A DNA stretch of 44,351 nt from the NCBI GenBank assembly GCA_029260375.1, contig JAJDDI010000077.1, positions 1-44,351 on the forward strand. Reading direction: 5' to 3'. The DNA is from Phycisphaerales bacterium (GTDB taxonomy: Bacteria; Planctomycetota; Phycisphaerae; Phycisphaerales; UBA1924). The translations under genes and the position numbers were made by a program. The notes under the pieces were generated by a model. That model searched no databases, was not told the DNA's origin, and worked only from the letters and a program-made list of their open reading frames with translations. Positions 1 through 8,597 of the stretch are shown piece after piece; the first letter of the stretch is position 1, and each line of letters starts with the position of its first letter.

Positions 1-2
1 AG

Positions 3-1685
3 AAGCACTACAAGGACGTGCAGGACATCGAGTTCACCATCGAGCGCGGCACGCTGTACATGCTCCAGACGCGCAACGGCAAGCGCACGGGCCAGGCCGC
101 GGTCAAGATCGCCTGCGACATGGTCAAGGAGAAGCTCATCACGGAGAAGCAGGCCCTGCTGCGGATCCCCGCAAACGACCTGACCCAGCTCCTATTGCCC
201 AGCTTTGATCAGACCAAGAAGTCGCTCTCGACCGTGCTGACCAAGGGCCTGCCCGCCTCGCCCGGCGCGGCGGTGGGCAAGCCCGCGTTCACCGCCGACG
301 AGGCCGTGGAGCGCTCCCACAACGAGTCGGTCATCCTCGTCCGCAAGGAGACGAGCCCCGAGGACGTGGACGGCATGCACCACGCCGCGGGCATCCTGAC
401 CTCGACGGGCGGCATGACGAGTCACGCGGCGGTCGTCGCCCGAGGCTGGGGCAAGTGCTGTGTCGCCGGCGCGGGCGAGATCCACATCGACGAGGCCCGC
501 GGCGTCTTCACCGTCGGCGGCAAGGAGTACGGTCGCGACGACACCATCTCCATCGACGGCTCGACCGGTGAGGTCATCGCCGGCGCCCTGGCCCGCGTCG
601 AGCCCGAGCTCTCGGGCGACTTCTCCAAGGTCATGCGCTGGGCCGACAAGCACCGCACGCTGGGCGTGCGCACCAACGCGGACACACCGGCCGACGCCCA
701 GCGGGCCCGCGACTTCGGCGCCGAGGGCATCGGCCTGACCCGAACCGAGCACATGTTCTTCGAGGGCCCGCGGATCACGGCGATGCGGGAGATGATCCTG
801 GCCGAGAGCGTGGACGACCGCGAGGAGGCCCTGGCCAAGCTCCTGCCCTACCAGCGGGAGGACTTCATCGGCATCTTCGAGGCGATGCGGGGCCTGCCCG
901 TCACCATCCGCCTGCTCGACCCCCCGCTGCACGAGTTCCTGCCCCACGACGACAAGAACCAGAACGAGCTGGCGTCTTCCATGGGCGTGAAGGTCGAGGC
1001 CATCAAGAGCCGTGTCTCGATGCTTCACGAGCAGAACCCGATGCTCGGGCACCGGGGCTGCCGCCTGGCGGTGACGTACCCCGAGATCCTGCGGATGCAG
1101 GTGCGGGCGATCACCGAGGCGGCGATGGACTGCCTCGCGCGGGGCGTCAAGGCGATGCCCGAGATCATGGTCCCGCTCGTGGGCACGCGCCAGGAGCTGG
1201 CGCTGCTCCGCGCCGAGGGCGAGAGGGTCATCGCCGAGGTCAAGAAGGAAAAGGCCTGGAAGAAGAAGCTCGACATCAAGATCGGCACGATGATCGAGAT
1301 CCCCCGCGCCGCCCTGACCGCCCACGAGATCGCCGAGGTCGCCGACTTCTTCAGCTTCGGCACCAACGACCTCACCCAGCTCACCTACGGCTACTCACGC
1401 GACGACGTGAACACCTTCCTGCCCGACTACATCGCCCAGGACATCCTCCCCGTGGACCCGTTCCAGTCCCTGGATCAGTCGGGCGTGGGGCAGCTCGTGG
1501 AGATGGGCCTGCAGCGCGGGCGCCAGACCAACAAGGGCCTGAAGGTCGGCATCTGCGGCGAGCACGGCGGCGACCCCGCCAGCGTCGTCTTCTGCCACAA
1601 CATCGGGCTCGACTACGTCAGCTGCTCACCCTTCCGCGTGCCCATCGCAAGGCTTGCGGCGGCGCAGGCGGCGCTGATGGGTTGA
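3..1685 (+). CDS. ppdK: Pyruvate, phosphate dikinase (C-terminal part, 5' end outside window)
   Basis: Interconverts pyruvate + ATP + Pi and phosphoenolpyruvate + AMP + PPi in cytosolic central carbon metabolism. About 560 residues are visible and the frame is already open at base 3, so the GTG at 18 is internal and the ATP-grasp N-terminus lies upstream; the whole enzyme is usually about 870-940 residues. The central swivelling domain carries the phosphohistidine motif [13 protein letters not shown] (His codon at 423-425). The C-terminal PEP/pyruvate TIM barrel has [29 protein letters not shown] and GICGEHGGD, with the catalytic Cys codon at 1554-1556. All key residues I can check are present. 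A GC-rich hairpin follows the stop. The family assignment is very secure; pyrophosphate-dependent direction and regulation cannot be read from sequence. Confidence 0.96.
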   Translation, partial: KHYKDVQDIEFTIERGTLYMLQTRNGKRTGQAAVKIACDMVKEKLITEKQALLRIPANDLTQLLLPSFDQTKKSLSTVLTKGLPASPGAAVGKPAFTADEAVERSHNESVILVRKETSPEDVDGMHHAAGILTSTGGMTSHAAVVARGWGKCCVAGAGEIHIDEARGVFTVGGKEYGRDDTISIDGSTGEVIAGALARVEPELSGDFSKVMRWADKHRTLGVRTNADTPADAQRARDFGAEGIGLTRTEHMFFEGPRITAMREMILAESVDDREEALAKLLPYQREDFIGIFEAMRGLPVTIRLLDPPLHEFLPHDDKNQNELASSMGVKVEAIKSRVSMLHEQNPMLGHRGCRLAVTYPEILRMQVRAITEAAMDCLARGVKAMPEIMVPLVGTRQELALLRAEGERVIAEVKKEKAWKKKLDIKIGTMIEIPRAALTAHEIAEVADFFSFGTNDLTQLTYGYSRDDVNTFLPDYIAQDILPVDPFQSLDQSGVGQLVEMGLQRGRQTNKGLKVGICGEHGGDPASVVFCHNIGLDYVSCSPFRVPIARLAAAQAALMG

Positions 1686-1704
1686 TTCGAGACGCTGTTT
1701 CGGA

Positions 1705-1729
1705 GCCCCGACCCGGTCTCGGGCGGGGC
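1705..1729 (+). terminator. Possible ppdK terminator hairpin
   Basis: Just after the ppdK stop, GCCCC (1705-1709) pairs with GGGGC (1725-1729) and CCCG (1712-1715) with CGGG (1720-1723), separated by a small internal loop and closed by GTCT. There is no following U-tract, so intrinsic termination is only possible, not shown. Confidence 0.35.
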
Positions 1730-1795
1730 GGAACGCGGGGCCTGGTGGGGTTTCCCTATCAGGGCCAAGCCTCTGGCCGGCATAGCATTGCGGCC

Positions 1796-3379
1796 ATGCC
1801 CATACCCCGTGTCGCCATCATCGGACGCCCCAACGTGGGCAAGAGCTCCCTGCTCAACCTCATCGCCAAGAACAGGGTGGCGATCGTGGACCCTGCGCCC
1901 GGGGTCACGCGCGACCGGGTCTCGGTGATCATCGACCTCGAGTCGCCCGATCAGCGCGGGCCGCTCAAGCCCATCGAGCTGACCGACACCGGAGGGTTCG
2001 GCGTGTACGTCGCCGAGGGCAAGCGGTTTGACGACATCGGCGCCGACCTGTCGTCGCTGACCAAGGACATCGAGCGCCAGATCGCCGAGGCGGTTTCCAA
2101 CGCGGACCTGATCCTGTTCGCCATCGACACGCACGCGGGCATCACGCCCCAGGACCAGGCGATCGCCAAGATGCTCCGCGAGCAGAAGCTGGGCGACCGT
2201 CGGCGCGAGGGGCGCGACCTGGTCCCGGTCCGCGTGGTCGCGACCAAGGTGGACGGCCCGAGCTGGGAGACCCACGCCTACGAGCTGAGCGCCCTGGGCT
2301 TCGACGAGCCGCTGATGTGCTCGGCCCAGAGCAAGTACATGCGCCGCGACATGCTCGACAAGCTCTACGAGCTGATGCCCGAGCCGGGCGACGAGCCCCG
2401 CCCGTACGCGGATCTGAACATCGCCATCGTCGGCAAGCGCAACGCCGGCAAGAGCACGCTGGTCAACACCCTCGCGGGCGAGGAACGGGTCATCGTCTCC
2501 GAGATCGCCGGCACGACGCGCGACGCCGTGGACGTGATGTTCGAGATGGACGGCAAGACGGTCATGGCGATCGACACCGCCGGCCTGCGCCGCAAAAAGA
2601 GCTTCCAGGACCAGATCGAGTGGTACGCCTTCGACCGGGCCCAGCGGGCGATCGAGCGGTCGGACGTCGTCCTGCTGCTCATCGACGCGACCGAGCGCAT
2701 CAGCCAGGTGGACGAGCAGCTCGCGGCGCTGGTGGTCAAGAGCTTCAAGCCCGTGATCGTCGTGATCAACAAGTGGGACGAGGTCGAGGGCAAGGCCTCG
2801 CCCAGCGGCAAGCAGATCACCACCGAGGACTTCGACGAGTACGTCCGCAAAGAGCTCAAGGGCCTGCGCTTCGCGCCCATGGCCTTCATGAGCGCCAAGC
2901 AGGGCACCAACGTGCTCTCGGTCGTCGGGCTCGCGTTCGACCTGCACGAGCAGGCCATCGGTCGCGTCTCGACGGGCAAGGTCAACCGCCTGATCCGCTC
3001 GATCGTCGAGCGCCGCGGCCCGAGCAACAAGCTGGGCACGGAGGCCAAGGTCTACTACGCGACGCAGGTCGCCGTGGCCCCGCCCACGCTCGTGCTGGTC
3101 GTCAACCGCCCGGAGCTGTTCACGCCCAACTACATGCGGTTCCTGATGAACCGCCTGCGCGAGGAGCTCCCCTTCGACGAGGTGCCCATCCGCGTGCTGC
3201 TGCGCTCGCGCAAGCGCGTCGAGGCCCAGCAGCGCGGCAAGCGCGGCGCCCGCGGCCTGCTCCACGAGACCGACCCCGAGACCGGCCAGTACATCGACGA
3301 GATGCGCGAGGGCGGCTCCGACATGGACGCCATGCTCGCCGCCATGCCCGACGAGGGCGAAGCCTACTTCGAGGACTGA
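1796..3379 (+). CDS. der: Ribosome-assembly GTPase Der (EngA), two tandem G domains
   Basis: Double-GTPase needed for 50S subunit assembly in the cytosol. The open frame extends up to 1682, but the ATG at 1796 begins [18 protein letters not shown], exactly where Der proteins start. Domain 1 has the P-loop GRPNVGKS (residues 10-17), DTGGF (G3), and TKVD where NKxD is expected (G4). Domain 2 has [19 protein letters not shown] (G3), NKWDEVEG (G4) and MSAKQG (G5). A KH-like C-terminal domain follows ([20 protein letters not shown]). At 527 residues it is somewhat longer than common Der proteins (about 440-490); the extra length is a G-domain-1 loop and an acidic C-terminal tail ending EGEAYFED. 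The G4 substitution in domain 1 is the one odd feature. It follows ppdK on the same strand after 110 bp. Confidence 0.96.
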   Translation: MPIPRVAIIGRPNVGKSSLLNLIAKNRVAIVDPAPGVTRDRVSVIIDLESPDQRGPLKPIELTDTGGFGVYVAEGKRFDDIGADLSSLTKDIERQIAEAVSNADLILFAIDTHAGITPQDQAIAKMLREQKLGDRRREGRDLVPVRVVATKVDGPSWETHAYELSALGFDEPLMCSAQSKYMRRDMLDKLYELMPEPGDEPRPYADLNIAIVGKRNAGKSTLVNTLAGEERVIVSEIAGTTRDAVDVMFEMDGKTVMAIDTAGLRRKKSFQDQIEWYAFDRAQRAIERSDVVLLLIDATERISQVDEQLAALVVKSFKPVIVVINKWDEVEGKASPSGKQITTEDFDEYVRKELKGLRFAPMAFMSAKQGTNVLSVVGLAFDLHEQAIGRVSTGKVNRLIRSIVERRGPSNKLGTEAKVYYATQVAVAPPTLVLVVNRPELFTPNYMRFLMNRLREELPFDEVPIRVLLRSRKRVEAQQRGKRGARGLLHETDPETGQYIDEMREGGSDMDAMLAAMPDEGEAYFED

Positions 3380-3384
3380 CCGGG

Positions 3385-3401
3385 CCCGCCCTCCCGGCGG
3401 G
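3385..3401 (+). terminator. Possible der terminator hairpin
   Basis: CCCGCC (3385-3390) and GGCGGG (3396-3401) form a perfect 6-bp stem around a CTCCC loop, six bases after the der stop. No clean U-tract follows, so this is only a weak intrinsic-terminator candidate. Confidence 0.35.
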
Positions 3402-3474
3402 GCGGCCAGCAGAGCGTTGTTCGGGCCGGCGGCTTCAGGTAGGCTGCGGGGTGATCCTCTTCAGGGAGCTACTC

Positions 3475-4407
3475 ATGACTGCCAGACGCGCCTTCACGCT
3501 CATCGAGCTGCTCGTGGTTATCGCGATCATCGCGCTGCTCATCGGCATCCTGCTCCCCGCTCTGGGCAAGGCCCGCGATACTGCCCGCGTTGCCCAGTGC
3601 CTCTCGGGCGAACGCCAGATGGCCCTTGCCTTCACCACCTACGCCCACGACCAGAAGGACTGGTACCCGATCATGCCCTTCAGCAACGGCATGCGCCAGG
3701 CATGGAACGACGGGTACCTCGCCAACCAGCAGATCTACGGCGGCGTCGCGGGCCTGTTCAGCCTCTTCCAGATCGGCGACGCGCAGCCGACCCTGCCGCC
3801 GAGCAACGGCGACTTCGGCTACTTCGGCGTGCCCGGGTTCATCCGCGCCTACGCCGACGGGCAGACCACGCCCCTCATGGAGAGCTACGTCTCGTCGCTC
3901 GAGACGCTGGTGTGCGCCTCGGACCGCGAGGACCGGTACTACGGGCACCAGCTCCAGCAGGGTGATTACCAGGACGCCCGCTCCAAGCTGCCCCAGGCCC
4001 CGGGCGGGCCGCAGGACGTGGTGAGCTACAACATCAGCTACCTCTACCTCGTCGGCCTGCGCGCCGACGACCCGGTCGTCATCAAGCCCGTCGCGATGTG
4101 GGGCGACGAGACCAACAGCCGCGACGTCTCGACCAGCGCCTGGTGGGGCGGGGTCAACACCCGCTACCACGAGCAGGTCGGCTACCGCGACGACACGGGG
4201 TACGCCGAGGTGGACAACCACGGGGCGGGCGGCGCCAACTTCACCTTCTCCGACGGGCACGCCGAGTGGGTCAGCAAGAACATCCCGTACTGGCTGTATG
4301 CCGCCGAGATCGACACCGACGGCGACACCATCGGCGACCAGTCCAACGGGCAGGGACTGAACCTGATCGACCCGAACCGCTCAGACAAGACGTTTACGAC
4401 CGATTGA
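3475..4407 (+). CDS. Prepilin-like secreted protein with N-terminal methylation motif and H-x(10)-DG tail
   Basis: A 310-residue member of the large planctomycete family of type II secretion pseudopilin-like proteins. The N-terminus [18 protein letters not shown] is a class III signal: short basic leader, cleavage before Phe, Glu at +5, then a hydrophobic helix reaching about residue 30. The C-terminal half has [18 protein letters not shown], i.e. the His-x(10)-Asp-Gly pattern typical of this group, and ends after an acidic loop ([13 protein letters not shown]). The middle is aromatic and Gly/Asp-rich, as in exported beta-rich proteins. ATG 3475 is chosen because AGGGAG lies seven bases upstream and the prepilin motif starts there; GTG 3451 is an in-frame alternative. 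These genes are highly multicopy in planctomycetes; the specific role is unknown. Confidence 0.88.
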   Translation: MTARRAFTLIELLVVIAIIALLIGILLPALGKARDTARVAQCLSGERQMALAFTTYAHDQKDWYPIMPFSNGMRQAWNDGYLANQQIYGGVAGLFSLFQIGDAQPTLPPSNGDFGYFGVPGFIRAYADGQTTPLMESYVSSLETLVCASDREDRYYGHQLQQGDYQDARSKLPQAPGGPQDVVSYNISYLYLVGLRADDPVVIKPVAMWGDETNSRDVSTSAWWGGVNTRYHEQVGYRDDTGYAEVDNHGAGGANFTFSDGHAEWVSKNIPYWLYAAEIDTDGDTIGDQSNGQGLNLIDPNRSDKTFTTD

Positions 4408-4433
4408 GGACGAGGCACTTTTGCAATTGGGAA

Positions 4434-4844
4434 CTACTTCATCGCTGAAGTCTTCATTCTCTGAACAACCTTCAGGTTGATACTGACTTCAAGAATCCAT
4501 GGATCCCGTAGCTTCTCGACATTTCGTACAACGTCCGGCCACACACGAATGATCTTCCATGCCCAGTCGTTCCACTGCAAGTTTGTCCAACCCTTTGCAA
4601 GGTGAACGAACATCAGGTTTGAATCTCGAAGGACCTTCTGTTCGGCGGGATTTTTCAGAATCCGCCCATCGCCGGCCACAACTATTGGTGGTTGACCCCA
4701 GCTCGCTACTTTGGACATCCAATCGACATCTGGGGTGCCTTGCTCGAAGAAATCTGCGTGCGCACGAATCTCGTTCTTCTGGTCGAAGATCTCAAGCATC
4801 CGAACTGCAGGTTCGGGCACATTTTCATCTACGAAGAAGATCAC
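4434..4844 (-). CDS. PIN-like toxin, VapC45/DUF5615 type
   Basis: A 136-residue protein starting MIFFVDENVPEPAVRML. The early Asp6-Glu7-Asn8 cluster after a short beta strand is the hallmark of Mut7-C/DUF5615-type PIN-like nucleases, which are expected to be metal-dependent RNases. A second acidic strand is seen in VVAGDGRIL, followed by NLMFVHLAKGW, which matches the region after the active site in VapC45-like toxins. The ATG overlaps the last four bases of the upstream antitoxin (ATGA, 4841-4844), so the two are translationally coupled. The G+C is visibly lower than in the flanking chromosomal genes, suggesting acquisition. Nuclease activity is inferred from family resemblance; I see no truncation. 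Confidence 0.8.
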   Translation of the reverse strand: MIFFVDENVPEPAVRMLEIFDQKNEIRAHADFFEQGTPDVDWMSKVASWGQPPIVVAGDGRILKNPAEQKVLRDSNLMFVHLAKGWTNLQWNDWAWKIIRVWPDVVRNVEKLRDPWILEVSINLKVVQRMKTSAMK

Positions 4845-5497
4845 GCGGCTTGGGCATACTCCGCTTCAAATTTCACAGCGTCTAGAATGCTTCGTTCTGA
4901 CACGCCATAAAGATGTGCAACGAGAGCCTTGTCCTCGTCATTTGCAAAGAATTGTTTGCTCAGGACGTACGATGCAATTGCTGTGTCTTGAATTGCCGGT
5001 TTGCCGAGGCAGAGTCTCGGATCGAGGACAATTCCTCTTGCAATATTCCAGCGAGAAGCGAGCTTGTTTTTTCCGTACTCGATTTGGCGTAGCTTGGGTT
5101 GCATTCGCTTCGGAAAATGCCCCTGCTTAGAGACTACTTCAACGAGCGTCTCATCGCCGATTCCAGCTGCTGCGTCAGTAAGCACTGCTCTGCCGTCAGT
5201 GTAAATGCTGATATGGCTAAATGGATGTGTGGTTCGGAGGTCGCGTTTCAGAATAGAGTGTGCAGCTCGAATAGTGCGAAGTGAAACTCCACACGAACGG
5301 AGTTCGCCTACCACGAGAACATCGATCATCTCGAGAAAATCAATTGCATAGTGGCCTTCCGTAGGCTTGTACATGCCTGCAAAAACACCATCTCGATTGC
5401 CCATGCTCTTCAGCCAGCTGCGGATGGTATTTGGGTGGACTCGCGTGTAGCGAGCTACTTCTGGTATCCCGTAAATGCCCGTTCCCGAGTACTCCAT
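4841..5497 (-). CDS. VapB45-type antitoxin: MerR-like HTH plus DUF433
   Basis: 218 residues from ATG 5497. The N-terminus (IYGIPEVARYTRVHPNTIRSW, then YAIDFLEMIDVLVVGELR) looks like a MerR-type winged helix with a linker helix. The C-terminus (GIVLDPRLCLGKPAIQDTAI through SERSILDAVKFEAEYA) is a DUF433 domain, the usual antitoxin partner of DUF5615 toxins. It probably binds both its own promoter and the PIN toxin. The open frame extends to a GTG at 5545, but ATG 5497 is preferred because AGGAGAG lies upstream and homology begins there. The toxin starts inside its last codons. Autoregulation is expected for such modules; the -10 box at 5550-5555 gives a leader of about 45 nt. Confidence 0.8.
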   Translation of the reverse strand: MEYSGTGIYGIPEVARYTRVHPNTIRSWLKSMGNRDGVFAGMYKPTEGHYAIDFLEMIDVLVVGELRSCGVSLRTIRAAHSILKRDLRTTHPFSHISIYTDGRAVLTDAAAGIGDETLVEVVSKQGHFPKRMQPKLRQIEYGKNKLASRWNIARGIVLDPRLCLGKPAIQDTAIASYVLSKQFFANDEDKALVAHLYGVSERSILDAVKFEAEYAQAA

Positions 5498-5549
5498 TCG
5501 GCGGCCACTCTCCTGACAGCCACAGCCAAGTTTGGCGGACTGCACGAGA

Positions 5550-5555
5550 ATTATA
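5550..5555 (-). promoter_or_regulatory. -10 box of the toxin-antitoxin operon
   Basis: On the minus strand this hexamer is a perfect TATAAT, 52 bases before the antitoxin ATG and upstream of its AGGAG. The best -35 at 17 bp is TTCCGT, only a weak match, so the promoter may need an activator or rely on the -10. Confidence 0.5.
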
Positions 5556-5649
5556 CACCAGATAGGAGGTTCACGGAACAGAAATCGACCGCCCTAGAAT
5601 CCCAAGAACATCACGCCGGGCGGTCTGCCCGGAGATGGGGAGGCCGCGC

Positions 5650-6780
5650 ATGTCATTCTGGAAGAAGCTCAAGGGCGAGCTGATCGATATCGTCGAGTGG
5701 ACCGACGAGAACCCGTCGATCCTCGTGCACCGGTTCGAGCGCCTGAACAACGAGATCAAGCACGGGGCGAAGCTGGTCGTCCGCCCGGGGCAGGCCGCGG
5801 TCTTCGTGAACATGGGGCAGATCGCCGACGTGTTCACGCCCGGCATGTACACGCTCGACACCAAGAACCTGCCGATCCTCTCGACGATCCTGGGCTGGAA
5901 GCACGGGTTCGAGAGCCCGTTCAAGGCCGAGTGCTACTTCGTCGCCACGCGCCAGTTCACCGACCTCAAGTGGGGCACGCAGAACCCGGTCATGCTCCGC
6001 GACAAGGAGTTCGGCCCGGTCCGCCTCCGTGCGTTCGGCACCTACGCCTTCAAGTGCAACACCCCCGCCAAGCTCATCGAGGAGATCGTCGGCTCGCACG
6101 GGCGGTTCACCGTCGAGGGCATCGAGGACCAGCTTCGGAACTTTATTGTTTCGGGCTTCACGGATGTTCTGGGCGAGAGCCGGATTCCGATCCTGGACCT
6201 GGCCGCGAACTACGACGAGCTGGGCGAGTTCCTGAGCGAGCGCCTCGGCCCCGAGATCAACGCGTACGGCCTGGACCTGACGTCGCTGCTGGTCGAGAAC
6301 ATCTCCCTGCCGCCCAACGTCGAGGAGGCGCTCGACAAGCGCTCGAGCATGGGCATCATCGGCGACCTCAAGAGCTACATGCAGTACCAGACCGCCGAGG
6401 CGATCGGCGACGCCGCCCAGAACCCCGGCGGGGGCATGGGCGACGCGATGGGCCTGGGCGCCGGCTTCGCCATGGCCAACCAGATGGGCCAGGCGATGAA
6501 CATGGGCGGCGCCAGCGCACCCCCGCCCGTGCCCGGCGGCGCCCAGATCTGGGTCGCCCAGAACGGGCAGCGCGCCGGCCCCTTCCCCATGGACCAGATC
6601 GCCAGCATGGCCCAGGCGGGCGCGATCAAGCCCGACACGCTGGTTTGGAAGGAGGGCATGGCGGCCTGGACCAAGGCGATCGAGATCCCCGAGGTCGCCT
6701 CGCTCGTGGGTCGGACCCCGCCCCCGCTGCCCGGGCAGGCCAGCCCCCCGCCCGTCCCCCCGCCCGCTGAGGGCTCCTGA
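5650..6780 (+). CDS. SPFH/virion-core-like protein with C-terminal GYF_2 domain (YdjI-like)
   Basis: A 376-residue protein. Residues 1-270 (MSFWKKLKGELIDIVEW, LVVRPGQAAVFVNMGQIADV, VRLRAFGTYAFKC) match the SPFH-like family often labelled virion core protein and typified by B. subtilis YdjI. A Gly/Met/Ala-rich linker follows, then, from about residue 300, a GYF_2/DUF4339 domain (WVAQNGQRAGPFPMDQI ... ALVWKEGMAAW-type pattern), then a Pro-rich tail. ATG 5650 is chosen over 5635 because GGGGAGG sits seven bases upstream. The stop overlaps the next ATG (TGATG), implying coupled translation with the zinc-ribbon protein. In Bacillus the equivalent pair works with PspA at stressed membranes; no PspA is visible here, so that role is inference. 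Confidence 0.85.
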   Translation: MSFWKKLKGELIDIVEWTDENPSILVHRFERLNNEIKHGAKLVVRPGQAAVFVNMGQIADVFTPGMYTLDTKNLPILSTILGWKHGFESPFKAECYFVATRQFTDLKWGTQNPVMLRDKEFGPVRLRAFGTYAFKCNTPAKLIEEIVGSHGRFTVEGIEDQLRNFIVSGFTDVLGESRIPILDLAANYDELGEFLSERLGPEINAYGLDLTSLLVENISLPPNVEEALDKRSSMGIIGDLKSYMQYQTAEAIGDAAQNPGGGMGDAMGLGAGFAMANQMGQAMNMGGASAPPPVPGGAQIWVAQNGQRAGPFPMDQIASMAQAGAIKPDTLVWKEGMAAWTKAIEIPEVASLVGRTPPPLPGQASPPPVPPPAEGS

Positions 6781-7925
6781 TGGCGGAACCCGAGGTCCAG
6801 GCGACTTCGGAGACCCCCGCGCCCCGGCGCAACGATTCGGGCGAGCGGCGCTTCCCGTGCACCAGGTGCGGCGCCCAGCTTCGCTTCGCGCCAGGCGACT
6901 TCGCCATGCGCTGCGACCACTGCGGCTCGCTCAACGAGATCGAGCCCAGCGACGCCGAGATTCAGGAACTCGACTACCACGCCCAGCTCGCGCGCCGCCA
7001 AGCGGGCCAGGACATGGTTGACGAGATCGTCAGCGCCTGCGAGTCCTGCGGCGCCCGCATCGAGCTGCCCCCCAACGTCACCAGCGGCCCCTGCCCCTTC
7101 TGCACCCGCACTGTCGTCGCCACCGGGCGCAGCGTTAAGCACGTCAAGCCCGCCTCGCTGCTGCCCTTCGCCATCGACCGGCGCTCCGCCCGCGAGCGCT
7201 TCTCGCACTGGATCCAGAAGCTCTGGTTCGCCCCGAGCAACCTGAAGAAGTCCGCCGTCATCGACGGCAAGCTCACCGGCGTCTACCTGCCCTACTGGAC
7301 CTTCGACTCGGGCGCGATCACCGACTACACGGGCCAGCGCGGCGAGCACTACTGGGTCACCGAGACCTACACCACCATGGTCAACGGCAAGCCCCAGCTC
7401 CGCACCCGCCAGGTCCAGAAAACGCGCTGGTACCCCGCCGCGGGACGCGTGCGGGACCGCTTCGACGACCTGCTCGTCCCCGCGAGCACCTCCGTCGAGA
7501 CCCAGCGCCTGCACAAGCTCAGCCCGTGGGATCTTGAGTCGCTGACACCCTACAACGACGAGTTTCTTGCGGGGTTCCGCTCCGAGAGCTACAGCGTGGA
7601 CCTGGCGCCCGGCTTCGAGCAGGCCAAAGCGCTCATGCTCCCCCAGATCCGCGCCACCATCTCCGCTGATATCGGGGGCGACGTGCAGCGCATCGCGACG
7701 ATGGACAGCGAGTACCACTCGATCACCTTCAAGCACCTGCTGCTGCCCGTCTGGGTCTTCGCCTACCGCTACAAGGACAAGCTCTTCCAGATCCTCATCA
7801 ACGCGCGCACGGGCGAGGTGATCGGCGAGCGCCCGTACTCGTGGGCGAAGATCTCGCTCAGCGTCATCGCCGCGGTCCTCTGCGTGCTCGTGATCGTCGC
7901 GTTCTTCATCATGAAGTCTCGCTAA
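6780..7925 (+). CDS. Double zinc-ribbon, C-terminally anchored membrane protein (YdjG-like)
   Basis: 381 residues. Two CxxC-x(14)-CxxC zinc ribbons are visible: Cys27/30/45/48 (FPCTRCG ... MRCDHCGS) and Cys87/90/105/108 (ACESCG ... PCPFCTR). A long soluble domain follows with YLPYWTFDSGAITDYTGQRG and KHLLLPVWVFAYRYKDK, and a single transmembrane helix at about 355-375 (LSVIAAVLCVLVIVAFFI) ends in MKSR. Such proteins are often mis-annotated as primosomal protein N' or TFIIB-type proteins; the pairing with the SPFH gene fits the YdjG/YdjI arrangement. ATG 6780 overlaps the previous stop by one base. Its own stop overlaps the convergent regulator gene by four bases (7922-7925). Function at the membrane is inferred. 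Confidence 0.83.
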   Translation: MAEPEVQATSETPAPRRNDSGERRFPCTRCGAQLRFAPGDFAMRCDHCGSLNEIEPSDAEIQELDYHAQLARRQAGQDMVDEIVSACESCGARIELPPNVTSGPCPFCTRTVVATGRSVKHVKPASLLPFAIDRRSARERFSHWIQKLWFAPSNLKKSAVIDGKLTGVYLPYWTFDSGAITDYTGQRGEHYWVTETYTTMVNGKPQLRTRQVQKTRWYPAAGRVRDRFDDLLVPASTSVETQRLHKLSPWDLESLTPYNDEFLAGFRSESYSVDLAPGFEQAKALMLPQIRATISADIGGDVQRIATMDSEYHSITFKHLLLPVWVFAYRYKDKLFQILINARTGEVIGERPYSWAKISLSVIAAVLCVLVIVAFFIMKSR

Positions 7926-8479
7926 GCGCTCGCCAGCTCCCGCAAGGGCGCCTGCAACGCCTCCCCCGCCCGCGACGGCGCGTACAGAGTGCGCACCGGG
8001 CGCCGCGTGTACACGCGGCGGGTGATCAATGACGCGTCCTCCAGGCCCGCCAGTGCGCCCGAGAGCGTCCGGTCTGTCACGCGCTCCAGGCGTTCGCGGA
8101 TGTCGGTGAAGCGTTCCGGTCCGCCGCCGATCGCGTGCAGCGTTGGCATCGACCACTTCCGCCGGACCAGTTCCGTGTGCCCCAGCTCCCGCGCGATCGC
8201 CTCGAACCGCTCGGCCGGGCCGGTCAGCGCCTCGCCCGCCGGGGTGAGGATGTACTCCGGGCGCAGCGGGTGCCCGTACCCCGGGTTGGGGATCACCAGC
8301 CCGAGCCCGATCAGCGCATCGAGCGTCTGGCGGCACGCCCCCGCGCTCGCCCCCAGCGAGCGGGTCAGACGCGCCAGGCGCGCCCCACGCTCCCGGGCCA
8401 GCAGCGACAGCGTCGGCACGCCCCAGCGGTGATGGAACAGCGTCTCCAACGCGGGCACAGGCGTTCCTTTGCGGCTCAT
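7922..8479 (-). CDS. Tandem HxlR-like winged-helix regulator
   Basis: 185 residues forming two winged-helix halves. Residues 18-28 (RWGVPTLSLLA) and 108-117 (KWSMPTLHAI) are the same motif in each half, each followed by a recognition helix and a wing. The second half (GPERFTDIRERLERVTDRTL, LITRRVYTRRPVRTLYAPS) is a clear HxlR domain; the first is a divergent copy. HxlR proteins normally have one such domain and dimerise, so this may be a single-chain pseudo-dimer. The conserved redox Cys near the N-terminus of YodB/HypR-type members is absent. ATG 8479 is chosen because the longer frame to 8536 runs into a transposon end. Before that insertion it was divergent from the VOC gene now at 11139, which is its likely target. 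Confidence 0.8.
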   Translation of the reverse strand: MSRKGTPVPALETLFHHRWGVPTLSLLARERGARLARLTRSLGASAGACRQTLDALIGLGLVIPNPGYGHPLRPEYILTPAGEALTGPAERFEAIARELGHTELVRRKWSMPTLHAIGGGPERFTDIRERLERVTDRTLSGALAGLEDASLITRRVYTRRPVRTLYAPSRAGEALQAPLRELASA

Positions 8480-8499
8480 CAACAATCCCGGAATCGAGA

Positions 8500-8505
8500 T
8501 TGACA
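8500..8505 (+). promoter_or_regulatory. Orphaned -35 box of the glyoxalase promoter
   Basis: A perfect TTGACA. If the mobile element and one copy of its 8-bp duplication are removed, this box lies exactly 17 bp from TACTTT (11095-11100), upstream of the VOC gene. The insertion therefore appears to have cut the original promoter between its two hexamers. Confidence 0.55.
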
Positions 8506-8506
8506 C

Positions 8507-8514
8507 ACAAAGGA
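8507..8514 (+). repeat. Target site duplication, left copy
   Basis: ACAAAGGA immediately outside the left inverted repeat, identical to 11079-11086 outside the right one. Eight-base duplications are characteristic of IS1595-family insertion. Confidence 0.93.
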
Positions 8515-8537
8515 GGGAAGTATGTACTTGCCGCAAA
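8515..8537 (+). repeat. Left terminal inverted repeat
   Basis: 23 bp beginning GGGAAGTATGTACTTGCC and ending CGCAAA, the exact reverse complement of 11056-11078. It contains an inner palindrome AAGTA-TG-TACTT that could be the transposase-binding core. The two ends diverge immediately after base 23. Confidence 0.93.
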
Positions 8538-8597
8538 CGCCATTAAGTACTGCGGCTACAGAAGTTGTACGCCGAGCATGACCGCATCTAGACGGGT

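Noticed and set aside
192-1325. Long minus-strand open frame opposite ppdK.
   Set aside because: Its composition (Asp/Leu/His/Arg repeats) is that of a complementary-frame shadow of a high-G+C gene; ppdK is certain.
1613-3265. Long minus-strand open frame opposite der.
   Set aside because: Shadow of der; low-complexity Val/Leu/Asp/Gly/Arg sequence with no motif.
8480-8536. Extension of the HxlR-like gene to a TTG at 8536.
   Set aside because: The extra codons are transposon-end sequence; ATG 8479 restores a normal N-terminus.
6375-8543. 722-residue minus-strand open frame.
   Set aside because: Runs opposite two well-supported genes and through the HxlR gene in another frame; low complexity.
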